NCBI GenBank assembly: GCA_944325085.1
Contig: CALUYT010000004.1
Span: 1-57,642 of the forward strand
DNA from: Candidatus Gastranaerophilales bacterium
Lineage (GTDB): Bacteria; Cyanobacteriota; Vampirovibrionia; Gastranaerophilales; Gastranaerophilaceae
Direction of reading: 5' to 3'
DNA: 57,642 nucleotides
Shown: positions 25,491 through 34,773 of the stretch, piece after piece
Layout: every line of letters begins with the position of its first letter
Position numbering within the stretch: position 1 is the first letter of the stretch
Translations under genes and position numbers: made by a program
The notes under the pieces: model-generated
The model's input: only the letters and a program-made list of their open reading frames with translations
Database searches by the model: none
What the model was told of the DNA's origin: nothing

Positions 25491-27518
25491 TTATAATGTA
25501 GCTCCACCATCTAATAAGTAATCATAATGTCTTATATCATCATAATTATTATTTACCGGTTCAATTGGTTCTAACTTAGGTTGTTCTTGTTTTGGCATTG
25601 GTTGAGCCTTTGTTGAACGTTTACTTAACAATGCATCAAAGTCAGGTTCCAATGTCAATTCAAAATGGAATCTTCCCATTTTTCTATTAGTTTCGTAAGC
25701 ATTATTAATTAATGGATAGCCCCAATATAATCTTGCACTCAAGTCACCTGGTAATTGAACTCTTAAACCCATACCTAAAGAAGCTAAGAAATAACTACCA
25801 CCATAATAATCTTGACCTACCCAAGGGAACACACCTGCTGTATCAGCAAAAACAGCACCCTTGATATATTGACCAATGAAATTCTTAGTTACACCATCTT
25901 TATTTGTAATAGTTCTAGGTAACAATGGGAACATCAATTCTCCACTAAAGAAGTAACCGCTTTTACCCATCAAGATACCTTCAGAATATCCTCTAACAGT
26001 AGCCAAACCACCTGTTTGGAATTGATCCAAATATGGAATATATTTGCTATTAGGAATTACCTGATAGCTACCACGTAATTGACCAATTACACCGTGAGAA
26101 AAGTCGTGTAATCTTAAGATACTACCAGAATATTTGAAATAGCTTGAATCACTATCAAAAATTGGCAATGCCATTGCTGCACCTTGGTTCAAATACCAAA
26201 TACCATATTTAGTATCTTTACGCATATTTAAACCAACATCAATACTTGTAACTTGGTCAACATTTGAAAATGGAGAATCGCCCATCATTTGTTCAAATAT
26301 ACCATCATACTTAGACCAAGTTCTTGAACGTTTATAATTTAAAGATGCAAATGTTCTTAATTCAAAACCACTTTTTCTTACGATTGGTTGATCATAGTAT
26401 AAACTATATAAATATGAATAACTTTTTAATCCTAAATTAGTTAAATAAGCAGGACCATACTTAACTTTAGCAAAAGTTGAAGAATAAGTAAAACCAACTC
26501 TACCATCTTTTTTATTTACAGGATAGCTATAATCAAAGAATGGACTCACTGAACCACCTGAAAAATATGAACCTAAAGTCATTTGGTCTCTTCTATGGAA
26601 TAAACTATCAGCAACAATAGCAGGACCACCTCTCAAAGAACCTGTACTTCTTCTACCAGCATTATCCATCATACCTATAATATGGAATGGGAATGTTTCT
26701 TGAGCTGTAAGTTCAATATCAGTTGTTCCTGGAGTTGTACCAGCCTTCAAATTAGCTGCCAAATTAACGCCGTCATGATATCTGTTAAAATCTAAAACAT
26801 CTTGTTCTAAATCAACAATATCAAATAAATCACCTGATTTTTGAGGCATACGATCTAAAATATACTTATCAGTTGTATATTTATTATTTTCAATACTTAT
26901 ATTACCAATCTTACTTTCTATAAGTTCAATTCTAATATTACCGTTAGAAACAGTTTGTTCAGGCAAATATGCTCTAGCAGTAACATAACCTTTTTCGGCA
27001 TATAAGTTATTAATTGCATTAATTGCATTTTGAATATCAGACATAAATACGTTTTTACCAACATATTGTCCGATTACACCATTTATTTCGTCTTTTGTAA
27101 GAATTTCAGAAGGTGAAACTTCAATTGAATTTATATAAACACCTTTAGTGCCAATTTCATCAATTGTAGCTTTCATATAGTCTGGTGTTGATTGAGGTGC
27201 AGAATTAGTAACTGGAGAACCACCTGTACCATAACGCTTTTGTTCATATTGATAGTAATCTTTTTCATTCATACGACGGTTTTTATCATATCGCATCATA
27301 TCACTATCGTGTTTTACAGTACCTCCAATTTCATTCATTACAGGAATCATTCCGTGAGTAAAACCATACCCTGCATTTACGCTACCAGGTACATTAACAC
27401 CAGCACCACCTGCAGGTTCTGCACTTGCCGCATTGATTCCAGAAGTCGATAATACACAAGCCATAGCAACTATCAACATAGTTCCCAATAAGCTATTATT
27501 TTTCTTAACCTTCTTCAT
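25491..27518 (-). CDS. ShlB/FhaC/HecB-type outer-membrane transporter (TpsB-like)
   Basis: A 675-residue outer-membrane protein of the Omp85 superfamily, two-partner-secretion branch. Residues 1-32 are a signal peptide. A linker follows, then a POTRA_2 domain (VYINSIEVSPSEILTKDEINGVIGQYVGKNV ... LYAEKGYVTARAYLPEQ) and a second POTRA (GNISIENNKYTTDKYIL). The rest is a beta barrel containing the VRGY loop motif (ATVRGYSEG) needed for transport, and a long barrel end. A proline-rich tail of about 60 residues follows (RSTKAQPMPKQEQPKLEPIEPV), which is atypical because barrels normally end in a strand with an aromatic residue. No TpsA partner is next to it. Confidence 0.9.
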   Translation of the reverse strand: MKKVKKNNSLLGTMLIVAMACVLSTSGINAASAEPAGGAGVNVPGSVNAGYGFTHGMIPVMNEIGGTVKHDSDMMRYDKNRRMNEKDYYQYEQKRYGTGGSPVTNSAPQSTPDYMKATIDEIGTKGVYINSIEVSPSEILTKDEINGVIGQYVGKNVFMSDIQNAINAINNLYAEKGYVTARAYLPEQTVSNGNIRIELIESKIGNISIENNKYTTDKYILDRMPQKSGDLFDIVDLEQDVLDFNRYHDGVNLAANLKAGTTPGTTDIELTAQETFPFHIIGMMDNAGRRSTGSLRGGPAIVADSLFHRRDQMTLGSYFSGGSVSPFFDYSYPVNKKDGRVGFTYSSTFAKVKYGPAYLTNLGLKSYSYLYSLYYDQPIVRKSGFELRTFASLNYKRSRTWSKYDGIFEQMMGDSPFSNVDQVTSIDVGLNMRKDTKYGIWYLNQGAAMALPIFDSDSSYFKYSGSILRLHDFSHGVIGQLRGSYQVIPNSKYIPYLDQFQTGGLATVRGYSEGILMGKSGYFFSGELMFPLLPRTITNKDGVTKNFIGQYIKGAVFADTAGVFPWVGQDYYGGSYFLASLGMGLRVQLPGDLSARLYWGYPLINNAYETNRKMGRFHFELTLEPDFDALLSKRSTKAQPMPKQEQPKLEPIEPVNNNYDDIRHYDYLLDGGATL

Positions 27519-27768
27519 CTATTCACCTTCTATATGTTACTTAGTATATTATTCTGTATATCTAATGTTATATCTTATAAGTCTATTGTGTAATAATAAT
27601 TGGTAAATAAAAACCTTTTATTAACTTTTGTTAAGATTTAATTACAAAAATATAATAATAAGCTATACTATACCTACCGTAATATTATACAAAATTGCAC
27701 AAATCATGTAAAGATGTTACAAAAAAAATAAATCAAACGTACTAGCGTATATAAAAAATAAAATTTTG

Positions 27769-27777
27769 TGCTAATAT
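27769..27777 (+). promoter_or_regulatory. Extended -10 promoter element for the skp-like gene
   Basis: TGC-TAATAT about 26 bases before the ATG at 27803; no clear -35. The TGCTAAnAT form recurs before 18723 and folP. Confidence 0.45.
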
Positions 27778-27802
27778 AAAATTTGTTAGAAGGAGAAGCA
27801 TT

Positions 27803-28258
27803 ATGAAAAAAAATTTAGGTTTATTAGCAGCTACATTTGCTGTAATTGGATGTTTATCATTTAGTATATCTGCACAAGCTCAAGATTTTACAGTAGCTGT
27901 AGTTGATGTACCTCAAGTTGTAAACGCATCAGCTCAAGTTCAAGCTCTTAAAAAAGAACAACAAGCTAAAACTTCAGAAATAGTAAAATTTATAGAAAAA
28001 GCAAGAAAAGATGTAGCTGCAATTACAGATTCTACAAAGAAAAAAGAAGCTGAAGATAAATACGCAAAAGAATTACAAGCTAAAAAAGAAAAAATGGATA
28101 AAGAATATGCAGAAAAACTAAAAGCAATCGATTCATCTATATCTCAACAAATAGCAACTCAAGCAAAACAAGACGGATATAGTGTTGTTTTAAGTAAAGG
28201 TGTTGTTTTATATGGTGGCGAAGATATAACTGCAAAAATAATTAAAGTTGTAAAATAA
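27803..28258 (+). CDS. OmpH/Skp-family periplasmic chaperone-like protein
   Basis: A 151-residue protein with signal peptide (residues 1-26, cut after AQA), then FTVAVVDVPQVVNASAQVQALKKEQQ, the Skp start (VGYVDvqkvlnsSpe). A long charged coiled coil with many Lys, Glu and Ala comes next, and a closing beta strand (GYSVVLSKGVVLYGGEDITAKIIKVVK). This matches the jellyfish-like Skp trimer, which carries unfolded outer-membrane proteins across the periplasm. AGAAGGAG precedes the ATG. Monocistronic and divergent from the TpsB-type gene, a likely client. Confidence 0.88.
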   Translation: MKKNLGLLAATFAVIGCLSFSISAQAQDFTVAVVDVPQVVNASAQVQALKKEQQAKTSEIVKFIEKARKDVAAITDSTKKKEAEDKYAKELQAKKEKMDKEYAEKLKAIDSSISQQIATQAKQDGYSVVLSKGVVLYGGEDITAKIIKVVK

Positions 28259-28271
28259 CAAAATTTTACAT

Positions 28272-28304
28272 AAAAAAAAGAGCTCCTTATGGAGCTCTTT
28301 TTTT
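28272..28304. terminator. Terminator between convergent skp-like and hydrogenase genes
   Basis: A8-GAGCTCC, TTAT, GGAGCTC-T7; symmetrical. Its T-run overlaps the hydrogenase stop codon. Confidence 0.92.
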
Positions 28305-30054
28305 ATACATCTTTATAAGACCCAACAAATTTATTTACATAAGCGGTATGTAACAGTTCGTGAGCCTTATGAGAACCCGGATATTCAAGATATTCTTGAT
28401 ACAATTTCTGAATAGACGGATTCATATGAGATTTTCTAACCGGCAAATCGTGGTCTTCTTTATACAAACCATCAGCACGTTCTTCTTTTATTTTAGAATC
28501 ATCACAACTTCTTGGTTGACCACCGCCGTTAACACAACCTCCAGGACAAGCCATTACTTCAAGCATTTGGAAATTAGCTGTTCCATTTTTTATTTCTTGA
28601 ATAGCTTTTTCTGCCTCTTTTAATGTTGACACAACTCTAACTACTAATTTGGTACCTTTCAAATCCAATTCAATAGTTTTTGATCTATTTGAAGTTCCTC
28701 TCATTTGTTTAATATCAACATCATTTAAAGGTTCGCCTGTTGCAAATTCATAAGCTGTACGAACTGCAGCTTCAGCAACCCCTCCAGAAGCTCCAAAGAT
28801 TGTACCAGCACCTGTATATTCACCAAACGGAGAATCATTAGGTTCCGGAGATAATGCCTTAAAGTCTATTCCTGCAGCTTTAATCATTTTACCCAACTCC
28901 TGAGTTGTTATAACATAATCAGTATCAGGTCTGCCATTTCTATACATTTCAGGACGTTTACATTCATATTTTTTAGCCGTACAAGGCATAACTGCTACAA
29001 CAACAAGATTATCTCTATCTACATTGAAATATTTTGGAACTAAATCAACTAAAACAGGAGACAACATACTCATTGGTGATTTACAAGTTGATAAATGTTT
29101 CAACATTTCAGGATGTTGATCTTCCAAGTATTTAATCCAAGCAGGACAGCAAGATGTAAACAATGGAAGATTTTCACCTTTTTTAACTCTTTCCAAAAAT
29201 TCAGTAGCTTCTTCCATAATAGTTAAATCTGCAGAAAAATTAGTATCAAAAATTAAATTAAAACCAATTTTTCTCAATGCAGCATTCATTAAACCAATTG
29301 TATTTTCACCAGGTTCCAAACCAAACATCTCACCTAAAGCTACACGTGTAGCCGGAGCCATTTGCACAACAACTGTTTTATTTAGATTAACTATTTCATC
29401 CCAAACCTTATCTGTTTCATTTTTGATAGTTAAAGCACCTGTAGGACAAACTGCAGCACATTGACCACAATTTACGCAATCAACTTGTCCTAATGGTCTT
29501 CCTGCCATAGGTTGAACAACTGTTTTTGAACCTCTGTTTGCAAAACCTAATACAGAATGACCTTGAAATTCTGAACAAGCTCTTACGCAAGCTCCACATA
29601 AAATACATTTATTTGGATCTCTAACTAAAGAAGGGCTGCTATCATCAATTGGAAGATAATCTTCAATCTTTTTATCTGGGAATCTAATATCTTTGATGCC
29701 ATATTCTTCCGCATACTGTTGAAGTTCACAATTACCACTTTTTTCACAAGTTAAGCAGTTTCTATCGTGATTTGCTAATAACAATTCTAAAACTGTTTTT
29801 CTTATTCGTCTTGTTTTTTCTGTATTCAAATGGATCTTCAAACCATTTTCCGGTGGCATAGTACAAGAAGATTGAACTCCTCTACCTTCAACTTCTACCA
29901 CACACATTCTACAAGCACCAAAAGATGTTAAATCAGGTCTATAACAAAAAGTTGGAACATTCATGCCTGCTTTTCTAATAACTTCAAGCAAATTAGGTTC
30001 ATCAGTAAATTCAACTTCTTGCCCATCTATAAATAATGTTTTTTTATCTGTCAT
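28303..30054 (-). CDS. hydA: [FeFe]-hydrogenase catalytic subunit (HydA/HndD type)
   Basis: Cytoplasmic hydrogen-producing subunit. From the N-terminus: a [2Fe-2S] domain (CYRPDLTSFGACRMC ... C), the His-Cys cluster domain (HDRNCLTCEKSGNCELQ), two [4Fe-4S] clusters (CILCGACVRACSEFQG, CVNCGQCAAVCPTGAL) and the H-cluster domain with all three signatures: TSCCPAWIKYLE, MPCTAKKYECKRPE and EVMACPGGCVNGGGQPR. The C-terminal small-subunit-like part ends SHKAHELLHTAYV. 583 residues, so complete. Last gene of a three-gene operon with NuoE- and NuoF-like partners; NADH-linked or electron-bifurcating hydrogen production is inferred from that context. Confidence 0.96.
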   Translation of the reverse strand: MTDKKTLFIDGQEVEFTDEPNLLEVIRKAGMNVPTFCYRPDLTSFGACRMCVVEVEGRGVQSSCTMPPENGLKIHLNTEKTRRIRKTVLELLLANHDRNCLTCEKSGNCELQQYAEEYGIKDIRFPDKKIEDYLPIDDSSPSLVRDPNKCILCGACVRACSEFQGHSVLGFANRGSKTVVQPMAGRPLGQVDCVNCGQCAAVCPTGALTIKNETDKVWDEIVNLNKTVVVQMAPATRVALGEMFGLEPGENTIGLMNAALRKIGFNLIFDTNFSADLTIMEEATEFLERVKKGENLPLFTSCCPAWIKYLEDQHPEMLKHLSTCKSPMSMLSPVLVDLVPKYFNVDRDNLVVVAVMPCTAKKYECKRPEMYRNGRPDTDYVITTQELGKMIKAAGIDFKALSPEPNDSPFGEYTGAGTIFGASGGVAEAAVRTAYEFATGEPLNDVDIKQMRGTSNRSKTIELDLKGTKLVVRVVSTLKEAEKAIQEIKNGTANFQMLEVMACPGGCVNGGGQPRSCDDSKIKEERADGLYKEDHDLPVRKSHMNPSIQKLYQEYLEYPGSHKAHELLHTAYVNKFVGSYKDV

Positions 30055-30102
30055 AATTTTATTTCCTTACTTTAATAGTATTCACATAATAAGTTTAGAT
30101 TA

Positions 30103-31965
30103 TTACTCTAAAACAATTGCCTTAAACGGACAATTAGTTAAACAAGCTTCACACTTAATACATTTAGACTGATCAATGTGATGAGGTTGCTTAACTGTTC
30201 CAGAAATAGCACCCACAGGACAAACTCTGGCACATTTTGTACAGCCCTTACATAAAGATTCTTGAATTACAATCTTTTTCATAGCAGCACAAACACCTGC
30301 AGGACATTTTTTATCTTTTATGTGCGCAATATATTCATCTCTAAAATACTTTAAAGTTGATAATACAGGATTTGGTGCAGTTTTACCCAAACCACACAAA
30401 GAACCTTCCTTAACAGATAATGCAAGTTCTTCTAACAAATCTAAATCCTTCATCTCGCCCTTACCTGCAACAATTTTTTCTAAAATTTTCAACATATTCT
30501 TTGTACCTTCACGGCAAGGAACACATTTTCCACAACTTTCGTGTTGTGTAAAATTCATAAAGAATCTTGCAACTTCAACGATACAAGTATCTTCGGCCAT
30601 AACAACCAAACCACCTGAACCAACCATTGCTCCGGCTTTAATCAAATTATCATAATCCATAGGAATATCTAAATGTTCTTCGGTTAAACAACCACCTGAT
30701 GGACCACCTATTTGAACGGCTTTAAATTTCTTACCGTTACGAACACCGCCACCTATATCGAAAATAATTTCTCTTAATGTTGTTCCCATTGGAACTTCAA
30801 TTAAACCGGTATTATTAACTTCTCCAGTTAGAGCAAATGTTTTTGTACCTTTAGAGGTTTCAGTTCCCATAGAACTAAACCAATCTGCACCTTTAAGCAA
30901 AATTACAGGTACATTTGCTAATGTTTCAACGTTATTAATCAAAGTTGGACGTCCAAATAGACCTTTATTTGCTGGAAATGGTGGTTTTGGACGAGGCATA
31001 CCTCTTTCACCCTCAATTGATGCTATTAAAGCAGTTTCTTCACCACAAACAAAAGCTCCGGCACCTTCTTTAATATGAATATCTAAGCTAAAATCAGATC
31101 CCATTATATTTTTGCCTAAGAAATTTCTTTCCTCTGCATCTTTAATAGCTTTTCTTAATCTTGTAATTGCAAGAGGATACTCTGCACGAACATAAATATA
31201 AGCTTCATCTGCACCGATTGCAAACGCAGCAATCGCAATACCTTCTAATAATTTATGTGGATCACCTTCCATTACAGAACGATCCATAAACGCACCAGGA
31301 TCACCCTCATCTCCGTTACATACAACGTAAGATTTTCCACCTCTGTTTGCTGCAGTAAATCTCCATTTTCTACCGGTAGGGAAACCTCCGCCACCTCTGC
31401 CTCTTAAACCTGATTTTTCAATTTCCTCAATTACAGCATCAGGATTATTCTGAGCAAGCACATTTGCCAAAGCTTCATAACCTCTAACTGCAATTGCTTC
31501 ATCTATACTCTCAGCATTAATTTGTCCGCAATTTGCTAAAGCTGTTCTTGTTTGTTTTGCGTAAAAATTAATATCCTCATCTTTATGTATGCGTTCATGA
31601 GTTTTTGGATCTGTATATAATAATCTTTCTACAGGTTTTCCATTTTTAATGTGACTTTCATAAATTTCTTCTACATCTTCAACATGAACCTTAACATAAG
31701 TAATATGTTTATCCGGAATACTAACCAATACTCCTTGTTCACAAAAACCATGACAACCTGTTGGAACAATAGTCATTTTGTCATAATCTGTTAAGACAGA
31801 AACATCAGCACCTAATTCTTTAAATTTTTCAATTATTTGCAATGAACCGTTTGCAACACAACCTGTTCCGGCACAAACTAAAACTCGCAAACCTTGTTTT
31901 TTCATTTCTTCTTGAGCTTTAATTTGTTCTTGTTTTATATCTATACTTTTTAATGTGTTTTCCAT
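30103..31965 (-). CDS. hydB: NuoF-like hydrogenase subunit (HydB/HndC type)
   Basis: NAD(H)- and FMN-binding electron-transfer subunit. The N-terminal ~120 residues are a thioredoxin-like [2Fe-2S] domain (VCAGTGCVANGS ... PTGCHGFCEQG). The NuoF core follows: GLRGRGGGGFPTGRKW, NGDEGDPGAFMDR, EGAGAFVCGEETALI, INNVETLANVP and the cluster motif ESCGKCVPCREGTKNM. The C-terminus adds two ferredoxin clusters (CKGCTKCARVCPVGA, CIKCEACLTNCPFKA). I start it at the ATG at 31965, one base after the upstream stop, with GGAG correctly placed; an in-frame ATG five codons earlier lies inside the previous gene. 620 residues. Confidence 0.95.
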   Translation of the reverse strand: MENTLKSIDIKQEQIKAQEEMKKQGLRVLVCAGTGCVANGSLQIIEKFKELGADVSVLTDYDKMTIVPTGCHGFCEQGVLVSIPDKHITYVKVHVEDVEEIYESHIKNGKPVERLLYTDPKTHERIHKDEDINFYAKQTRTALANCGQINAESIDEAIAVRGYEALANVLAQNNPDAVIEEIEKSGLRGRGGGGFPTGRKWRFTAANRGGKSYVVCNGDEGDPGAFMDRSVMEGDPHKLLEGIAIAAFAIGADEAYIYVRAEYPLAITRLRKAIKDAEERNFLGKNIMGSDFSLDIHIKEGAGAFVCGEETALIASIEGERGMPRPKPPFPANKGLFGRPTLINNVETLANVPVILLKGADWFSSMGTETSKGTKTFALTGEVNNTGLIEVPMGTTLREIIFDIGGGVRNGKKFKAVQIGGPSGGCLTEEHLDIPMDYDNLIKAGAMVGSGGLVVMAEDTCIVEVARFFMNFTQHESCGKCVPCREGTKNMLKILEKIVAGKGEMKDLDLLEELALSVKEGSLCGLGKTAPNPVLSTLKYFRDEYIAHIKDKKCPAGVCAAMKKIVIQESLCKGCTKCARVCPVGAISGTVKQPHHIDQSKCIKCEACLTNCPFKAIVLE

Positions 31966-31966
31966 A

Positions 31967-32467
31967 TTATCTTTCTCCATTCAAAAGGGTATCCAATATT
32001 ACTTTTATAGCATCAGAAGTCATTTGAGGATAAACTTTACCGTTTATTACACAAACAGGAGCTAAACCACAAGCACCTAAACAGCTTACAGTCTCTAATG
32101 AGAATAAACCGTCTTCTGAAGTCATTTGCCCTTCTTTTAAACCTAAATGAGCCTTTATCGCATTTAAAACCGGCATTGAACCTCTAACGTGACATGCTGT
32201 ACCATCGCAAACTTTGATTTCATATTTTCCTTTCGGATCTAATGAAAACTGTGCATAAAAAGTTGCAACACCATATACGGTAGCTGGAGAAAGACCTTCC
32301 ATTTTTGTACCAATATAAATTAATGCATCTTCAGGTAAATATCTGTATTCTTCCTGAACTTTTTGTAAAATCGCAATTAAATTAGACTTCTTACCGCCAT
32401 AAGATTGTATAATTGAGTCTAACTTAGCAGTATCGATTTTATGAGGATGTGCTACACTACTACTCAT
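31967..32467 (-). CDS. hydC: NuoE-like hydrogenase subunit (HydC/HndA type)
   Basis: A 166-residue thioredoxin-like [2Fe-2S] protein, the small electron-transfer subunit of the hydrogenase. It has YLPEDALIYIG, VYGVATFYAQFSLDPKGKYEIKVCDGTACHVRGS and SCLGACGLAPVCVING, giving the four cysteine ligands. The start is the ATG at 32467, with AGGAG eight bases upstream, instead of the in-frame ATG 13 codons earlier. First gene of the hydC-hydB-hydA operon. A separate HndB-like gene is absent, and hydEFG maturases are not in the window. Confidence 0.94.
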   Translation of the reverse strand: MSSSVAHPHKIDTAKLDSIIQSYGGKKSNLIAILQKVQEEYRYLPEDALIYIGTKMEGLSPATVYGVATFYAQFSLDPKGKYEIKVCDGTACHVRGSMPVLNAIKAHLGLKEGQMTSEDGLFSLETVSCLGACGLAPVCVINGKVYPQMTSDAIKVILDTLLNGER

Positions 32468-32604
32468 TCTCAAAACTCCTATATATAAAAATGTATTAAC
32501 CCACAACTGCTTTGTACACTAAAATATCAAAGCAATTAATACATTCACAATATCATATTATGAATAAAAAAATCAAGTAAATAACAAAAATACAAACTAA
32601 AAAA

Positions 32605-33075
32605 CTATTTTTGAACAAGTTTTGTTAAATTTTCAAACAATCTATATGTTGCTCTTACAAAATCATCTTCATGACTTGAAACCATTATTATTGGAGTTTT
32701 CGCCCCATCTTTTGACTGTACATCAATCTGAGATGTAGAAGTATGCGTAAATGTATCTTTAGATGCATCTAATATTGCAACACGCTCTTTACCACTTATT
32801 TTATTTATTACGCGCATCATTATACTATTTTGTAAATGCTCTTTTAATTCTGGTTTAATCAACTTTTCATTATCAATTAAAGTAGAAGCTTTATCAATAA
32901 ATAGACTTACACAATTATGTTTTGCATAAGACTCAAAAACATCTTTTGCAGGTTCTAACTTATATAAAGCATCTTCGGCAATACCTTTTATTGGATATTG
33001 TACTATCTCTACAGACTTAGGAAAGTAAAAATCCTTAACCTTGCCCACATAATTTTTTAATGCATCTATTTTCAT
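32605..33075 (-). CDS. Unknown protein (156 aa), last gene of the MCE-lpxK-nth operon
   Basis: Not recognised. It starts MKIDALKNYVGKVKDFYFPKS and looks mixed alpha/beta: KHNCVSLFIDKASTLID, a helical region, then VAILDASKDTFTHTSTS and TPIIMVSSHEDDFVRATYRLFENL. No signal peptide and no membrane helix. An AGGATATG ribosome site lies before the ATG, and 28 bases separate it from nth. The operon context gives no clear clue to function. Confidence 0.72.
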   Translation of the reverse strand: MKIDALKNYVGKVKDFYFPKSVEIVQYPIKGIAEDALYKLEPAKDVFESYAKHNCVSLFIDKASTLIDNEKLIKPELKEHLQNSIMMRVINKISGKERVAILDASKDTFTHTSTSQIDVQSKDGAKTPIIMVSSHEDDFVRATYRLFENLTKLVQK

Positions 33076-33103
33076 ATCATATCCTAATCAACTTGGGTAA
33101 ATC

Positions 33104-33745
33104 TTATTTCAAAATAATTTTATCACAAAAATCAGAAACAGGACAAGAATCACATTTTGGATTTATTGGTTTGCAAACATTTTGTCCATGTGTAACTAAC
33201 AATGTATTTATTGGAATCCAAAATTCTAGCGGTAATTTATCTCTCAGGGCAAACTCTGTTTCTTCCGGATTTGAAGTTTTTATATAGCCTAAACGATTAA
33301 ATATTCTATGCACATGAACATCTACGCATATTGCAGGCTTTCCAAACCCCAAACTTAAAACCAAATTTGCAGTTTTTCTTCCTACTCCTCTGAATTTACA
33401 TAACTCCTCTATACTATCAGGAACCACACTATTATATTTTTCAACAAGAATTTTTGACAATTCAATAATTTGACCGGCTTTATTTTTATAAAACCCAACA
33501 GGATAAATAGCCTTTGCTAAATCTTGTTCAGAAACATTCATCATTTCTTCCGGGGTTTTAGCCAATTCCAACATTCTTAAAGTTGCAGGGTAAGTAGTTT
33601 TATCATTTGTTCTTAAACTCAATATACACGCTATCAAAACTAAATATGGATTTTTAAAAGAATCCATCAATTTAACAAATTCACTTTGAGGTTGTTTTTC
33701 TTTAGTCAAAATATCAATAATTTTAGATATATCACTATCTTTCAT
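33104..33745 (-). CDS. nth: Endonuclease III (DNA glycosylase/AP lyase)
   Basis: Base-excision repair enzyme that removes oxidised pyrimidines and cuts abasic sites. The helix-hairpin-helix is FRGVGRKTANLVLSLGFG, followed by the catalytic Asp in ICVDVHVHRIFNRLG. The [4Fe-4S] loop is CKPINPKCDSCPVSDFC. The lysine of the LSLRTNDKTT segment corresponds to the conserved early motif (LSxQTxD), with Arg in place of Gln. 213 residues, normal length. Its start codon overlaps the lpxK stop by one base (TAATG), so translation is coupled. Confidence 0.95.
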   Translation of the reverse strand: MKDSDISKIIDILTKEKQPQSEFVKLMDSFKNPYLVLIACILSLRTNDKTTYPATLRMLELAKTPEEMMNVSEQDLAKAIYPVGFYKNKAGQIIELSKILVEKYNSVVPDSIEELCKFRGVGRKTANLVLSLGFGKPAICVDVHVHRIFNRLGYIKTSNPEETEFALRDKLPLEFWIPINTLLVTHGQNVCKPINPKCDSCPVSDFCDKIILK

Positions 33746-34764
33746 TACTTAAGTAATTCCTCAACATTTATAACAGTCTTTAATTTTAATGCGTAGATAT
33801 TATCCCTATCAAATCTTGCCAATTTAACCGCATCTTTTTCTGTAGTAATAATACTTCCTGAAATATCAACAATATCAATAGGCGCATATTGATGATGATC
33901 ATCAAACGTAACTGTTTTAACTACTTCATAATCAGATAAAAAGTTATAAAACTGCTGAGGTTGACCTATAGCACACATTGCAGTAACAGCTAAACCTTCC
34001 ATCAATCTTTGCCCAGTTTTTATATTATAAACATAATCAGGTTCTGTATAACAAACAGAAGTAGATAATTTTAAGCGCTTATGCATAATACGTGCAACTT
34101 TTTGCGCAACTTCATGATTTACACTTTTACTAACAACAACAAGTTTATCTATCCTATCTAATGCCTCCGGACCTTCTCTTAACGGACCTGCTGGTAATAG
34201 ATTTTCATTTCCGAAACCCTTAACTGAATCCATCAATACGATATCTAAATCTCTATGTAATTTTCTGTGTTGAAATCCATCATCTAATATAATTATTTCA
34301 ACACCAAATCTATCAACAGCTTGCTTGGCTGCAACATATCGATTTTTACAAGTAAAAACATAACACCCAGGAGTATTTTCCGCTAACCAATACGGTTCAT
34401 CACCGGCCTGAACAGCATCAAAATATATAGACTGACCATCTGATATCATGTTTATATTTTTATTATTTAAACGACCGCCATAACCCCTTGAGACAATTGC
34501 AACTTTTTTTCCTAAATTTACAAGATATTTTGCAATTTCAGAAACAACAGGAGTTTTTCCAACCCCACCTGTTGTCATATTACCAACAGAGATAACATAT
34601 GCGTTCACTTTTTTAGGCTTTATCAATTTGTTATCATATAAAAAGTTTTTCAATCGGCTGCCAAAGCCATAAAAATAAGAACAAAACTTCAAGATATCAA
34701 ATAAAATACCTTCAGGATCTTTTGTATAGTGTATTTGTGTAATTTTTGTCTTTAAATTTAACAT
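33745..34764 (-). CDS. lpxK: Tetraacyldisaccharide 4'-kinase
   Basis: Inner-membrane-associated kinase adding the 4'-phosphate in lipid A synthesis; its presence implies lipopolysaccharide. The P-loop GNMTTGGVGKTPVV is the LpxK form, followed by SRGYGG, GDEPYWLAEN, DDGFQHRKLHRDLDIVLMD and PAGPLREGPEAL. The C-terminal TTEKDAVK motif is also present. 339 residues, complete. Between an MCE gene and nth, transcribed with them. Confidence 0.95.
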   Translation of the reverse strand: MLNLKTKITQIHYTKDPEGILFDILKFCSYFYGFGSRLKNFLYDNKLIKPKKVNAYVISVGNMTTGGVGKTPVVSEIAKYLVNLGKKVAIVSRGYGGRLNNKNINMISDGQSIYFDAVQAGDEPYWLAENTPGCYVFTCKNRYVAAKQAVDRFGVEIIILDDGFQHRKLHRDLDIVLMDSVKGFGNENLLPAGPLREGPEALDRIDKLVVVSKSVNHEVAQKVARIMHKRLKLSTSVCYTEPDYVYNIKTGQRLMEGLAVTAMCAIGQPQQFYNFLSDYEVVKTVTFDDHHQYAPIDIVDISGSIITTEKDAVKLARFDRDNIYALKLKTVINVEELLK

Positions 34765-34773
34765 CTTATCTTA

